DNA of 64,000 nucleotides from Thomasclavelia ramosa DSM 1402 (lineage in GTDB: Bacteria > Bacillota_I > Bacilli_A > Erysipelotrichales > Coprobacillaceae), in contig NZ_CP036346.1 in NCBI RefSeq assembly GCF_014131695.1, positions 124,001-188,000 on the forward strand. The letters are read 5' to 3'. How positions within the stretch are numbered: the first letter of the stretch is position 1; every line of letters begins with the position of its first letter. The translations under genes were made by a program, and so were the position numbers. The notes under the pieces are model-generated. The model saw only the letters and a list, made by a program, of their open reading frames with translations. It was not told the origin of the DNA and searched no databases. Shown here piece after piece: positions 48,549 through 58,176 of the stretch.

Positions 48549-49364
48549 ATGTCTTTAATTACAATAATCTTAATTATTATAATTGCCTTACTAGCGGGGA
48601 TGGAAGGAATTCTGGATGAGTTCCAATTTCACCAACCGTTAGTGGCATGTACTTTAATCGGTTTAGTAAGTGGTCACTTAACTGAAGGGATTATTCTAGG
48701 TGGTTCGCTTCAAATGATTGCATTAGGGTGGGCCAATGTAGGAGCTGCTGTAGCACCAGATGCAGCATTAGCTTCTGTAGCTTCATCAATTATTATGGTA
48801 TTAGGTTTAGAAGGTGGAGCAACTGATGTGCAAACAGCTATTTCTACTGCAATCGCAGTTGCAATCCCTTTATCAGTAGCAGGTTTATTCTTAACAATGA
48901 TCTGTCGTACTCTTACAATCCCAATTGTTCACTTTATGGATGGGGCAGCCGAACAAGGAAATATGCGTGCAATCGACATGTGGCAAATTTTAGCAATCTT
49001 ATTACAAGGAATTCGAATTGCAATTCCTGCTGCAGCACTTTGTGTTGTTCCTGCGGCAGTTGTAACTGATGCATTAAATCAAATGCCACCATGGCTATCT
49101 GGCGGAATGACTGTTGGTGGTGGAATGGTAGCGGCAGTTGGTTATGCAATGGTAATCAATATGATGTCTACTAAAGAAACATGGCCATTCTTTGCATTAG
49201 GTTTTGTTCTTGCTGCAATCGGTGAATTAACATTGATCGCATTAGGAGCAATTGGTGTTGCTTTAGCAATCATCTATTTAGGATTAAAAGAAAACAGTGG
49301 CTCTAATGGTGGCGGTTCAACAGGTTCTGGAGATCCATTAGGCGATATCTTAAATGACTATTAA
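48549..49364 (+). CDS. Mannose-family PTS component IIC
   Basis: 271-residue membrane subunit forming the sugar channel with IID. Opening segment with ALLAGMEGILDEFQFHQPLV and GLVSGHLTEGIILGGSLQMI is the family signature; about six to eight helices follow. The C-terminus is a Gly/Ser-rich tail (NSGSNGGGSTGSGDPLG), longer and more flexible than typical. AGGGAGG before the ATG. Confidence 0.94.
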   Translation: MSLITIILIIIIALLAGMEGILDEFQFHQPLVACTLIGLVSGHLTEGIILGGSLQMIALGWANVGAAVAPDAALASVASSIIMVLGLEGGATDVQTAISTAIAVAIPLSVAGLFLTMICRTLTIPIVHFMDGAAEQGNMRAIDMWQILAILLQGIRIAIPAAALCVVPAAVVTDALNQMPPWLSGGMTVGGGMVAAVGYAMVINMMSTKETWPFFALGFVLAAIGELTLIALGAIGVALAIIYLGLKENSGSNGGGSTGSGDPLGDILNDY

Positions 49365-49387
49365 AATCTTGAAGGAGGAAAGAAATT

Positions 49388-50305
49388 ATGGCAGAAAAAA
49401 TTAAATTATCAAAAAAAGATCGTATGTCTGTTGCTTGGCGTCATCAGTTCCTTCAAGGTTCTTGGAACTATGAACGTATGCAAAATGGTGGTTGGTGTTA
49501 TTCAATTATCCCAGCAATCAAAAAATTATATCCAAATAAGGAAGATAAAGTAGCGGCTTTAAAAAGACATATGGAATTTTACAATACTCATCCATATGTA
49601 TCAGCGCCAGTCATGGGTGTTACATTAGCATTAGAAGAGGAACGTGCTAATGGAGCAGAAATCAATGATACTGCAATCCAAGGTGTAAAAGTTGGGATGA
49701 TGGGTCCTTTAGCTGGGGTTGGAGATCCTGTCTTCTGGTTTACTCTTAGACCAATTTTAGGAGCATTAGGTGCTTCTCTAGCATTAAGTGGTAATATTAT
49801 TGGTCCATTAATCTTTTTCTTTGCATGGAATATCATTCGTATCGCATTTTTGTGGTATACACAAGAATTTGGATATAAAGTTGGTACTTCAATTGCACAA
49901 GACTTATCTGGTGGATTATTAGGTAAAATTACTCAAGGTGCTTCAATTCTTGGGATGTTCATTATCGGATCATTAGTACAACGTTGGGTAAGTATTACTT
50001 TTACTCCGGTTGTATCAACTGTTACGCAGTCAAAGGGCGCATATATTGATTGGAATAGTTTGCCTTCTGGTGTAGACGGGATCAAATCAGCATTAGAACA
50101 GTTTGCATCATTAGGATCTAATGGTTTAAATGTTGAGAAAGTTACGACCCTACAACAAAATTTAGATCAACTTATTCCAGGTTTATCAGCATTATTATTA
50201 ACATTATTATGCTGTTGGCTATTGAAAAAGAAAGTATCACCAATCGTTATTATCGTTGCTTTATTCATTATCGGAATTCTTGCACGTCTTGGTGGAATAA
50301 TGTAA
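49388..50305 (+). CDS. Mannose-family PTS component IID
   Basis: 305-residue membrane subunit, partner of IIC. Conserved features: RHQFLQGSWNYERMQNGGWC at the N-terminus, MGVTLALEEE, GPLAGVGDPVFW and a final single helix. AAGGAGG precedes the ATG. With IIAB and IIC it completes a working mannose-type permease. Confidence 0.94.
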   Translation: MAEKIKLSKKDRMSVAWRHQFLQGSWNYERMQNGGWCYSIIPAIKKLYPNKEDKVAALKRHMEFYNTHPYVSAPVMGVTLALEEERANGAEINDTAIQGVKVGMMGPLAGVGDPVFWFTLRPILGALGASLALSGNIIGPLIFFFAWNIIRIAFLWYTQEFGYKVGTSIAQDLSGGLLGKITQGASILGMFIIGSLVQRWVSITFTPVVSTVTQSKGAYIDWNSLPSGVDGIKSALEQFASLGSNGLNVEKVTTLQQNLDQLIPGLSALLLTLLCCWLLKKKVSPIVIIVALFIIGILARLGGIM

Positions 50306-50347
50306 TATAATAAAGAAAATACATGGCAGCTGTAAAGGAGGAAATAT

Positions 50348-50731
50348 ATGGTACAATCTTTAAATACTAAAGTAGATTTAACAGTCAAAGCAACTTCTTA
50401 TCTTGGTCTTGCTAATTACGGAGAAGTCATGGTAGGCGATAAAGCATTTGAATTCTATAATGAAAAAAATATTAGAGATTATATTCAAATTCCATGGGAA
50501 GAAGTTAATTGTGTAATGGCTTCAGTTATGTTTAAAGGAAAATGGATTCCTCGCTTTGCCGTTGTTACCAAAAATAATGGGAATTTTACTTTCTCATCAC
50601 GCGATAATAAAGCATTATTACGTGCTATTAATAAATATATTCCCTCAGAAAATTTAGTTCGATCACTTAGTTTTTTTCAAGTAATCAAGCGAGGGTTGAA
50701 ATCATTGTTTAGAAAAAAATCTAGACAATAA
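50348..50731 (+). CDS. manO: DUF956 family protein (ManO-like)
   Basis: 127-residue cytoplasmic protein that regularly follows mannose PTS genes in Bacillota. Seen: SLNTKVDLTVKATSYLGL, GDKAFEFYN and the basic tail. Thought to modulate expression or activity of the PTS; mechanism not established here. AAAGGAGG precedes the ATG; cotranscribed with IID and closed by a terminator. Confidence 0.88.
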   Translation: MVQSLNTKVDLTVKATSYLGLANYGEVMVGDKAFEFYNEKNIRDYIQIPWEEVNCVMASVMFKGKWIPRFAVVTKNNGNFTFSSRDNKALLRAINKYIPSENLVRSLSFFQVIKRGLKSLFRKKSRQ

Positions 50732-50734
50732 GAA

Positions 50735-50774
50735 AAAGAGTCAGTTAACTAAAATTAGTTGATTGGCTCTTTTA
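50735..50774 (+). terminator. Terminator of the mannose PTS operon
   Basis: Sixteen-base stem 50735-50750 with 50757-50772 (AAAGAGTCAGTT... and ...GGCTCTTT) with G-T pairs, followed by T residues. Confidence 0.8.
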
Positions 50775-50898
50775 TTCAAATTACTTTTAAATAATGTAAT
50801 TAGAGATGGCAAAATAAGATTACTTTTTTATACAATATAATTTAGTTTAGTTAGAGTTTATAAAACTGATATACTATATAGTAGTGAGGTGATAGGCT

Positions 50899-51579
50899 AT
50901 GTTTCATATTCTTGTTGTTGATGACGATAAAAATACTCGCCAATTGATCAAGGCTGTTTTAGAAACAGAAAATTATATTGTTATAGGTGCAACTGATGGC
51001 GAAGATGCTTTAAAGGTTTTGGATAGAAGTCATATTGATTTGGTAATTTTAGATGTAATGATGCCCAAAATGGATGGTTATGAGTTTACTGAAATATTAC
51101 GTAGAGTACAAAATGAACTACCTATTTTAATGGTTTCAGCAAAACAATTACCTGCTGATCGAAATAAGGGATTTATAGTTGGAACAGATGATTTTATGAC
51201 CAAGCCGTTTGACGAAGAGGAATTACTCTTACGTGTTAAGGCATTATTACGGCGGGCTAAGATTGTAAATGAGCATCGAATTATAATTGGTGAAGTTATT
51301 TTAGATTATGATTCACTAACAGTGAAGCGAAAAAATACCTGTCAGGAATTACCCCAAAAAGAATTTATGCTTTTATATAAGCTGCTTTCATATCCGGGTA
51401 AAATTTTCACGCGAATACAATTAATGGATGAAATATGGGGTGTTGATAGCGATACTGGATGGGAAACTGTCACGGTTCATGTCGCTCGATTGCGAAAACG
51501 ATTTGAAGATTGGCCAGAGTTTGAAATTATCTCAGTTAGAGGACTTGGCTATAAGGCGGTAAGAAATGATGAATCGTAA
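50899..51579 (+). CDS. OmpR-family response regulator
   Basis: 226 residues: receiver domain with acidic pocket VVDDD and phospho-Asp52 in VILDVMMPKMDG, then an OmpR/PhoB winged-helix DNA-binding domain (about 130-222, with GWETVTVHVARLRKRFE). AGTGAGGTGAT precedes the ATG. It overlaps the sensor kinase gene by 14 bases. The ABC exporter downstream of the pair is a plausible target, but a terminator separates them. Confidence 0.93.
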   Translation: MFHILVVDDDKNTRQLIKAVLETENYIVIGATDGEDALKVLDRSHIDLVILDVMMPKMDGYEFTEILRRVQNELPILMVSAKQLPADRNKGFIVGTDDFMTKPFDEEELLLRVKALLRRAKIVNEHRIIIGEVILDYDSLTVKRKNTCQELPQKEFMLLYKLLSYPGKIFTRIQLMDEIWGVDSDTGWETVTVHVARLRKRFEDWPEFEIISVRGLGYKAVRNDES

Positions 51580-52621
51580 AAAAGCACCGCCACGAGCATT
51601 ACTAACTTTAATATTTACGATTGTAGTATTTATAATTTTAGTAGTTACTATGATAATCGTTGGATGTGTAATATTTTTCTTAACACAAATCGGTGTATTA
51701 GGAATATCACAAACTGCATCGGCTCCAATTCATTTTCAAATTATTATCTTTGCAATGACAAGTATTGTTATTGGGACAATAGTTGCAGCACTTGGGAGTC
51801 ACTTTCCACTCAGACCATTAAATACATTAATTGAAGCAATGAATCAGTTAGCTCATGGAAAATATGATATTCGCATTAATTTAGGGAAGCACCGTATTTC
51901 ACAGGAATTAACAGACAGTTTTAATACAATGGCTGAGGAACTAGAAAATACTGAAATGTTACGAACTAATTTTATTAATGATTTTTCACATGAATTTAAG
52001 ACACCGATTGTATCAATTAAAGGATTTGCCAAATTATTACAAAAAGATAATCTTGATCAAAAAACGCATGATAAATATTTACAAATTATTGAAACTGAAT
52101 CTAGTCGTTTAGCAGATATGGCTACTAATGTATTAAATCTAAATAAGATTGAAAAACAGACAATACTAAGTAATATTACTAGTTTCAATTTATCGGAGCA
52201 AATTCGTAATTGTCTTCTTTTATTAGAAAAGAAATGGTCTAATAAAAATTTGAATCTAATTATTGATTTTGATGAACATCAAATAGCTGGGAATCAAGAG
52301 TTATTGTATCAAGTATGGATTAATTTACTTGATAATGCAATTAAGTTTGCCCCAAGAGATGGTAAATTAGGAATTAAAATTATTCATAATCAAAGTGATT
52401 ATCAAATCTTAATTAGCAATAATGGACCTAAAATTACTGATGAAGAGAAAAAATATCTTTATAATAAATTTTATCAAGGAGATACTTCACATGCTACTGA
52501 GGGAACAGGAATCGGGCTTGCTATCGTTAAGAAAATTGTTAGTCTTCATAGTGGTACTATCGATGTTGATAGCAATAAAAATGAAACAACTTTTATTGTA
52601 ACATTGCCTCTCAATTTGTAA
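51566..52621 (+). CDS. Sensor histidine kinase
   Basis: 351 residues with two membrane helices (about 11-40 and 56-78) and a very short extracytoplasmic loop of some 15 residues, then HAMP, HisKA (phospho-His142 in DFSHEFKTPIVSIKGF) and HATPase domains (N box NLLDNAIKFAP, G box GTGIGLAIVKK). The tiny outer loop suggests intramembrane sensing, common in kinases paired with ABC exporters against cell-envelope stress. Start could be the second Met. Confidence 0.92.
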   Translation: MMNRKKAPPRALLTLIFTIVVFIILVVTMIIVGCVIFFLTQIGVLGISQTASAPIHFQIIIFAMTSIVIGTIVAALGSHFPLRPLNTLIEAMNQLAHGKYDIRINLGKHRISQELTDSFNTMAEELENTEMLRTNFINDFSHEFKTPIVSIKGFAKLLQKDNLDQKTHDKYLQIIETESSRLADMATNVLNLNKIEKQTILSNITSFNLSEQIRNCLLLLEKKWSNKNLNLIIDFDEHQIAGNQELLYQVWINLLDNAIKFAPRDGKLGIKIIHNQSDYQILISNNGPKITDEEKKYLYNKFYQGDTSHATEGTGIGLAIVKKIVSLHSGTIDVDSNKNETTFIVTLPLNL

Positions 52622-52636
52622 TACAAATACATATGC

Positions 52637-52668
52637 AAAGAACTAACGAGATTAAAGTTAGTTCTTTT
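52637..52668 (+). terminator. Terminator after the two-component system
   Basis: AAAGAACTAAC (52637-52647) pairs with GTTAGTTCTTT (52657-52667), followed by T residues. Confidence 0.82.
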
Positions 52669-52730
52669 AGTTTAGTTTTGGTTTATTTTTATTGTTTAAG
52701 ATGGACTTATAAAGCGAAAGGAGATTTTGA

Positions 52731-54488
52731 ATGATAAAAATATTTAAAAACTTTACTAAAAAAGATTGGAGCTTAATTATTATCTGTCTAGCATTTATTA
52801 TTTTACAAGTATGGTTAGATCTTAAACTCCCAGATTATATGTCAAAAATAACAATGCTAGTCCAAACAACAGGAAGTACAATGGATGAAATAATTGAGTC
52901 AGGTGTAAAGATGTTAGGATGTGCATTAGGAAGTTTAGCTTCATCGGTAGTTGTAGCAATCTTTGCAGCAAGGGTAGCTACAAATTTTGCTGCTAATTTA
53001 AGAGAGCGATTGTTTGATAAAGTACAAGCTTTTTCAATGGAAGAAATTGGTAGTTTCTCAACAGCAAGTCTGATTACACGTTCAACTAATGATATTTCAC
53101 AAATTCAAACACTTGTTGTAATGGGATTACAAGCTATTATTAAGGCACCGATTATGGCTGTTTGGGCAATTTTCAAGATTGCTGGTAAAAGCTGGCAATG
53201 GACAGCTTCAACGGGTGTAGCTGTAATCGTTTTATTAGTTATTGTAGGAAGTTGCATGATTTTTGCATTACCAAAATTTAAAAAATTACAACAGTTGACA
53301 GATGATTTGAATCGGGTTACTCGTGAAAATTTAACGGGAATAAGTGTTGTTCGGGCTTATAATGCTGAGAATTATCAAGAGAATAAATTTGAAAATGCCA
53401 ATCAGGAGTTAACCTCAGCAAACTTGTTTGCAAACCGAGTTATGGCAATCATGAGTCCAGGAATTCAAGGAATCATGAGTGGTCTGACATTGGCCATTTA
53501 TTGGATTGGAGCCATCCTGATTGAAAATGCTGCTATGATGGATAAACTAAACTTATTTTCAGATATGGTGGTATTTTCTACATATGCAATGCAAGTAGTT
53601 ATGGCTTTTATGATGCTTGTTATGATTTTTATAATGTTTCCAAGAGCATCGGTTTCATCAAAGCGAATCATGGAAGTATTAGAAACAGTACCAATAATTA
53701 ATGATGGTACAGTAACTGTCGCTAAACCGGGTATTAAAGGACAAATTGAATTTAAAAATGTCAGTTTTAAATATCCTGATGCTGAAGATTATGTTTTACA
53801 AAATATTACTTTTACTGTTGCTCAAGGAGAAACAGTTGCTTTTATCGGTTCAACTGGATGCGGTAAAAGTACAGTGATTAATCTAGTTCCACGTTTTTAT
53901 GATGTAACAGAAGGTGAAGTACTCGTAGATGGGATTAATGTTAAAGCTTATACACAATATGCCTTACATAACAAAATCGGTTATGTATCCCAAAAAGCAG
54001 TTCTTTTTAGTGGAACTATTGAATCTAATGTTGCCTATGGTGATAATGGTAGAAATAATAATCTTCAAAACAATGTCATTGATGCCATTTATACAGCTCA
54101 AGCTTCTGATTTTGTTGAGGCTTCACCACGCCGATATAATAGCTATGTTGCCCAAGGCGGTTCTAATTACTCAGGTGGGCAAAAGCAACGGATTTCTATT
54201 GCCCGGGCAATATGTCGTCAACCCGAAATTATGATTTTTGATGATTCGTTTTCTGCACTAGACTATAAAACAGATCAAAAACTTCGAGAAGCTTTAAAGA
54301 AAGATTGTTGCGATGCTACCAAATTGATCGTTGCTCAACGAATTGGTACGATTCGAGATGCTGATAAAATTATTGTTCTTGATGAAGGGGTTATTGTAGG
54401 GATGGGAACACATGAAGACTTAATGAAGAATTGTCAAGTTTACCAACAAATAGCTCGTTCACAGTTATCAAAGGAGGAATTAGAATAA
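52731..54488 (+). CDS. ABC exporter half-transporter, degenerate-site subunit
   Basis: 585 residues: six-helix transmembrane domain (about 15-310) and nucleotide-binding domain. Walker A GSTGCGKST (near 374), signature YSGGQKQRIS (near 481) and Walker B IMIFDDSFSALD (near 500). The catalytic Glu after Walker B is Asp, as in the degenerate site of heterodimeric exporters such as BmrC/D and TM287/288. Translationally coupled to the next gene by TAATG, with which it should form a multidrug or lipid exporter. Confidence 0.92.
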   Translation: MIKIFKNFTKKDWSLIIICLAFIILQVWLDLKLPDYMSKITMLVQTTGSTMDEIIESGVKMLGCALGSLASSVVVAIFAARVATNFAANLRERLFDKVQAFSMEEIGSFSTASLITRSTNDISQIQTLVVMGLQAIIKAPIMAVWAIFKIAGKSWQWTASTGVAVIVLLVIVGSCMIFALPKFKKLQQLTDDLNRVTRENLTGISVVRAYNAENYQENKFENANQELTSANLFANRVMAIMSPGIQGIMSGLTLAIYWIGAILIENAAMMDKLNLFSDMVVFSTYAMQVVMAFMMLVMIFIMFPRASVSSKRIMEVLETVPIINDGTVTVAKPGIKGQIEFKNVSFKYPDAEDYVLQNITFTVAQGETVAFIGSTGCGKSTVINLVPRFYDVTEGEVLVDGINVKAYTQYALHNKIGYVSQKAVLFSGTIESNVAYGDNGRNNNLQNNVIDAIYTAQASDFVEASPRRYNSYVAQGGSNYSGGQKQRISIARAICRQPEIMIFDDSFSALDYKTDQKLREALKKDCCDATKLIVAQRIGTIRDADKIIVLDEGVIVGMGTHEDLMKNCQVYQQIARSQLSKEELE

Positions 54489-56308
54489 TGGCAGAAGGAA
54501 AGTATTTAGAGAAAAATGATTTAAAAGCTCCTGGGGTTAATATGGGTAGTAAAGAAAAATCTAAAGATTTTAAGGAAACATGGTTAAAATTGTTAAAATA
54601 TTGTAGAAAGTATTGGATTGTAATGGTTATGGCAATTATCAGTGCCATATTTGGAACAATATTAACCTTGATAGGTCCAGACAGATTATCAGAATTAACA
54701 GATTTAATTACAAATGGAATAATGACGGGAATTGATATGACAAGGATTGGTAAAATTGGTCTTACATTAGTCGGATTTTATGTTACTAGTGCTTTTTTTT
54801 CTTTATTTCAGGGATTTGTCATGACAACAGTAACTCAGTGGGTTACTAAAAATTTAAGAAGAGATATTTCGCGTAAAATTAATCGCTTGCCAATTAGTTT
54901 TTATAATCATACTTCAACTGGTGATATATTATCGAGAGTTACCAACGATATTGATATGATTGGACAATCATTAAATCAGAGTGTTGGAACATTAGTTTCA
55001 TCAGTCACTTTATTAGCTGGTTCACTTATAATGATGTTAAAAACTAATCTCATTATGACTTTTACTGCAGTTCTAGCAACGGTTATAGGTTTTGCTTTAA
55101 TGCTGGTAATTATGTCTAAATCGCAAAAATATTTTGCTCGCCAGCAAAAACATCTTGGTGAAATCAATGGATATGTTGAAGAAATTTATACTGGTCATAC
55201 GATTGTTAAGGCTTATAATGGTGAAGTTAAGGCAAAAGAAGCTTTTACAAGACAGAATAATAATTTACGTAATAGTGGTTTTAAGGCCCAATGCTTATCT
55301 GGATTAATGATGCCAATCATGAGTTTTATTGGTAACTTTGGATACGTAGCAGTATGCATTATTGGCGCTGCATTAGCAATGAGTGGAGATATATCATTTG
55401 GAGTAATTGTAGCATTTATGATGTATATTAGATATTTTACTCAGCCATTATCACAGTTAGCTCAAGCAGCTCAATCATTACAGTCAGCGGCTGCAGCAGG
55501 AGAGCGTGTATTTGAATTTTTAGAAGCTCAAGAAATGGCTGATGAGAGTCATAAAGTAAAACGCTTGTCCAAAGCCAAAGGTGGAGTAGAATTTAGACAT
55601 GTTCATTTTGGTTATGATAGCAATAAGATTATTATTAATGATTTTTCTGCTCGTGCTGAACCTGGTCAAAAGATTGCTATTGTTGGGCCAACTGGAGCTG
55701 GTAAAACAACGATAATCAACTTATTGATGCGTTTTTACGAAGTTGATCGTGGCGAAATTAGAATTGATAATATTCCAACTAAAGATTTACGTCGAGAAGA
55801 TGTCCACGGACAATTCTGTATGGTTCTTCAAGATACGTGGCTTTTTGAAGGAACAGTGCGTGAGAATTTGGTTTATAATACTAAAAATATATCTAATCAG
55901 ATAATTGAAGAAGCATGTAAAGCAGTAGGCTTAGATCATTTTATCAGAACACTTCCATATGGTTATGATACGGTACTTAATGATCAAGTAAATTTATCAC
56001 AAGGACAAAAACAACAGTTGACGATTGCTCGAGCGATGATTGCTGATAAACCAATGTTGATTCTTGATGAAGCTACTAGTTCAGTAGATACTAGAACAGA
56101 GTTACAGATTCAAAAGGCCATGGATGAATTAATGGAGGGACGAACTTCCTTTGTTATTGCGCATCGTCTTTCAACAATTAAAAACGCAGATTTAATTCTA
56201 GTAATGAAAGATGGTGATATTATTGAAAGTGGAAATCATGAAGATTTATTAAGTCGTGGTGGTTTCTATGCAGAGCTTTATAATAGTCAGTTTGATAAAG
56301 CTGTATAA
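54488..56308 (+). CDS. ABC exporter half-transporter, catalytic partner
   Basis: Start at 54488 follows AAAGGAGG and overlaps the previous stop by one base. 606 residues: a charged N-terminal extension of about 45 residues, six transmembrane helices and an NBD with Walker A GPTGAGKTT (near 402), signature LSQGQKQQL (near 504) and consensus Walker B LILDEATSS with the catalytic Glu. Partner to the upstream subunit. Substrate unknown; drug, peptide or lipid export are all possible. Confidence 0.92.
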   Translation: MAEGKYLEKNDLKAPGVNMGSKEKSKDFKETWLKLLKYCRKYWIVMVMAIISAIFGTILTLIGPDRLSELTDLITNGIMTGIDMTRIGKIGLTLVGFYVTSAFFSLFQGFVMTTVTQWVTKNLRRDISRKINRLPISFYNHTSTGDILSRVTNDIDMIGQSLNQSVGTLVSSVTLLAGSLIMMLKTNLIMTFTAVLATVIGFALMLVIMSKSQKYFARQQKHLGEINGYVEEIYTGHTIVKAYNGEVKAKEAFTRQNNNLRNSGFKAQCLSGLMMPIMSFIGNFGYVAVCIIGAALAMSGDISFGVIVAFMMYIRYFTQPLSQLAQAAQSLQSAAAAGERVFEFLEAQEMADESHKVKRLSKAKGGVEFRHVHFGYDSNKIIINDFSARAEPGQKIAIVGPTGAGKTTIINLLMRFYEVDRGEIRIDNIPTKDLRREDVHGQFCMVLQDTWLFEGTVRENLVYNTKNISNQIIEEACKAVGLDHFIRTLPYGYDTVLNDQVNLSQGQKQQLTIARAMIADKPMLILDEATSSVDTRTELQIQKAMDELMEGRTSFVIAHRLSTIKNADLILVMKDGDIIESGNHEDLLSRGGFYAELYNSQFDKAV

Positions 56309-56380
56309 ATTATTGATTTTCTTATAAATTTAGTGTTAAGAATAATTATATAATAGAATGATTTGATAGAAATATTATAA

Positions 56381-56433
56381 AAAATATAATGAAAACGAAG
56401 GAAAAATTCCCTTCGTTTTCATTATATTTTTTT
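56381..56433 (+). terminator. Bidirectional terminator with 21-bp perfect stem
   Basis: Bases 56381-56401 pair without mismatch to 56410-56430 around an 8-base loop (AAAAATTC), with A and T tracts on both sides. It ends the ABC operon and the convergent HAD gene. Confidence 0.9.
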
Positions 56434-57282
56434 TTACTCTGCTTCAATTAAACCAAAACGAACAAAAGCATTATACAAACCGTCTTGGTCGACATCATCA
56501 GTTATATAATCAGCCATAGCTTTGATTTCATCGCCACCACTTCCCATAGCAACACCAATATGGCAATAATCAAGCATTGGAATATCTATTTTAGCATCAC
56601 CAAAGGCATATGTATCCTCAATATCTGCACCTAGATACTCTAATAAAGCATCAATAGCATGAGCTTTAGTAATATCTTTAACGCCTAAATCACCAAATAG
56701 AGCAATTTCCCCTGCACCGCCCCATGTACCAGCTTTTAAATCAGGAAATTCTTCAATTGAATCAAGATGATCTTGATAACTTTCAAGAATAAAACTAACT
56801 TTATTCAAATCATCACGATATAATTCACCATCAAAAATCATTTCTGGAAAAACATCTCGAACTTTAATTTGATCACTATGTTCTTTACCTTTACGTTTAC
56901 TATATTCTTGAATTACTGGTTCTCCCCGAGTTTCAAAGTTTTCACTCGCAAATAAACCATTATTACTTTCAAGATAGAATTCAAGTCCTCGACTTTTTAA
57001 CCAGTCTACGATATGTTTACATTGCTCAGCAGTAATTAACTGATGCATAACAACCGTATCCCCATCTTCTACATAACTGCCATTCCCACCAATCATGCCA
57101 TCAAGACCAATATCCCATAAATAAGGGTATACCTCAGCTTTACTTCGTCCAGTACATATATACACACGATGTCCATTTTTACGTGCTTGTTTAATTGCTT
57201 TGTCTGCTGAAGCTGGCAATTTGTTTTCATAATCAACTAAAGTTCCATCAACATCAATAAAGATAATTTTTGAATCTGCCAT
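56434..57282 (-). CDS. HAD-superfamily Cof-type phosphatase
   Basis: 282 residues. Motif I FIDVDGTLVDYENKLP, motif II VYICTGRSK, and C-terminal TYAFGDAKIDIPMLDYC, where the usual GDSxND is GDAKID. The cap domain (about 85-190) is C2-type. Substrate not deducible. AGAGG precedes the ATG, and a 38-bp palindrome overlaps its promoter, so it is likely repressor-controlled. Confidence 0.88.
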   Translation of the reverse strand: MADSKIIFIDVDGTLVDYENKLPASADKAIKQARKNGHRVYICTGRSKAEVYPYLWDIGLDGMIGGNGSYVEDGDTVVMHQLITAEQCKHIVDWLKSRGLEFYLESNNGLFASENFETRGEPVIQEYSKRKGKEHSDQIKVRDVFPEMIFDGELYRDDLNKVSFILESYQDHLDSIEEFPDLKAGTWGGAGEIALFGDLGVKDITKAHAIDALLEYLGADIEDTYAFGDAKIDIPMLDYCHIGVAMGSGGDEIKAMADYITDDVDQDGLYNAFVRFGLIEAE

Positions 57283-57306
57283 TTTTATTTTCCTCTTTTC
57301 TATATG

Positions 57307-57350
57307 ATATGACTATATCTTTATTATAAAAGATATAGTCATATTTACAA
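57307..57350 (-). promoter_or_regulatory. HAD gene promoter inside a 16-bp inverted repeat
   Basis: On the minus strand TTGTAA (57350-57345) and TATAAT (57328-57323) are 16 bases apart. ATATGACTATATCTTT (57307-57322) and its exact reverse complement (57329-57344) flank the -10 box, so the -10 is the loop of a perfect inverted repeat. A dimeric repressor bound here would cover the promoter. Confidence 0.55.
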
Positions 57351-57484
57351 TTCCTCAAAGAGAAGAAGAAACTATTTTATCTATAAATTATAGAAATTAG
57401 CTAAATGAAAAGATAAGTTTCTATCATTTTAATTGTAAAAGTAAAAATAATTTTTATAAATACCAAAAGTATAAATAAACTATA

Positions 57485-57517
57485 ATAAAATAAGAAGTGA
57501 TAATAACACACTTCTTA
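57485..57517 (-). terminator. Terminator of the ECF S-component gene
   Basis: TAAGAAGTG (57491-57499) pairs with CACTTCTTA (57509-57517); read on the minus strand it is followed by TTTTATTATA. The rest of the gap to the HAD promoter shows nothing. Confidence 0.75.
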
Positions 57518-57555
57518 CTAATAGTAATGAATTTAAAGGGTAACTTAACCTTAAA

Positions 57556-58176
57556 TTATTTTATATTTGTTGCCATTGGTTTAATTGCTTTATATGCCAG
57601 GAGGGTAACGACCGCCCCAATAAGTGCCTCAACGATACCATTAGTAGTCACAACACCAAATAACATTGCCAGCAATGAACTATAGGCAATATTAACTGCA
57701 TCAGCATAAGCAGTGCCAAAGAAAAAGTAAATTCCGCCTAGGACAAGTACAGTATTTGTAATCGTTCCAATTAAAGCACCAATCACTGCTGCAGCATTTT
57801 CATTATTAAACTTGTTTTTTATAAATTCAAAGATTACTCCAGCAAGATAGCCAAGTAATATTCTTGGAACAAGAGCAATTATAACGCTTCGCCAATCCCC
57901 GCTAATGTTTCCCACTGTAACGAATGGTGAAAAACAAAATGATGTAATTCCCGGCTGAATCGTTGCACGAATTAAACTAGTTAGTCCAAAGACCAAACCA
58001 AGTTGGGCTCCTGCCTTTTTTCCTAATGTAATCCCAGCAATGATTACAGGAATGTGCATTGTCGTAGCACTTAAAGGACCGATTGGGATATAACCAAGCG
58101 GTGTTACGACAAGGATGATTTCAATAGCAAGAAACATTGCCATGAAAGTCATGTACTGTGTTTTTTTAGATCTCAT
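57556..58176 (-). CDS. ECF transporter S component, possibly pantothenate-type
   Basis: 206 residues, six membrane helices, the substrate-binding subunit of an energy-coupling-factor vitamin importer; the shared AAT module is not in the window. Features: Lys/Arg-rich N-terminus, GYIPIGPLSATTMHIPVIIA and GKKAGAQLGLVFGLTSLIRA. These resemble PanT-like S components, from memory, so pantothenate is a suggestion only. TAGGAGG precedes the ATG. A 120-base leader with possible folding lies upstream. Confidence 0.78.
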   Translation of the reverse strand: MRSKKTQYMTFMAMFLAIEIILVVTPLGYIPIGPLSATTMHIPVIIAGITLGKKAGAQLGLVFGLTSLIRATIQPGITSFCFSPFVTVGNISGDWRSVIIALVPRILLGYLAGVIFEFIKNKFNNENAAAVIGALIGTITNTVLVLGGIYFFFGTAYADAVNIAYSSLLAMLFGVVTTNGIVEALIGAVVTLLAYKAIKPMATNIK

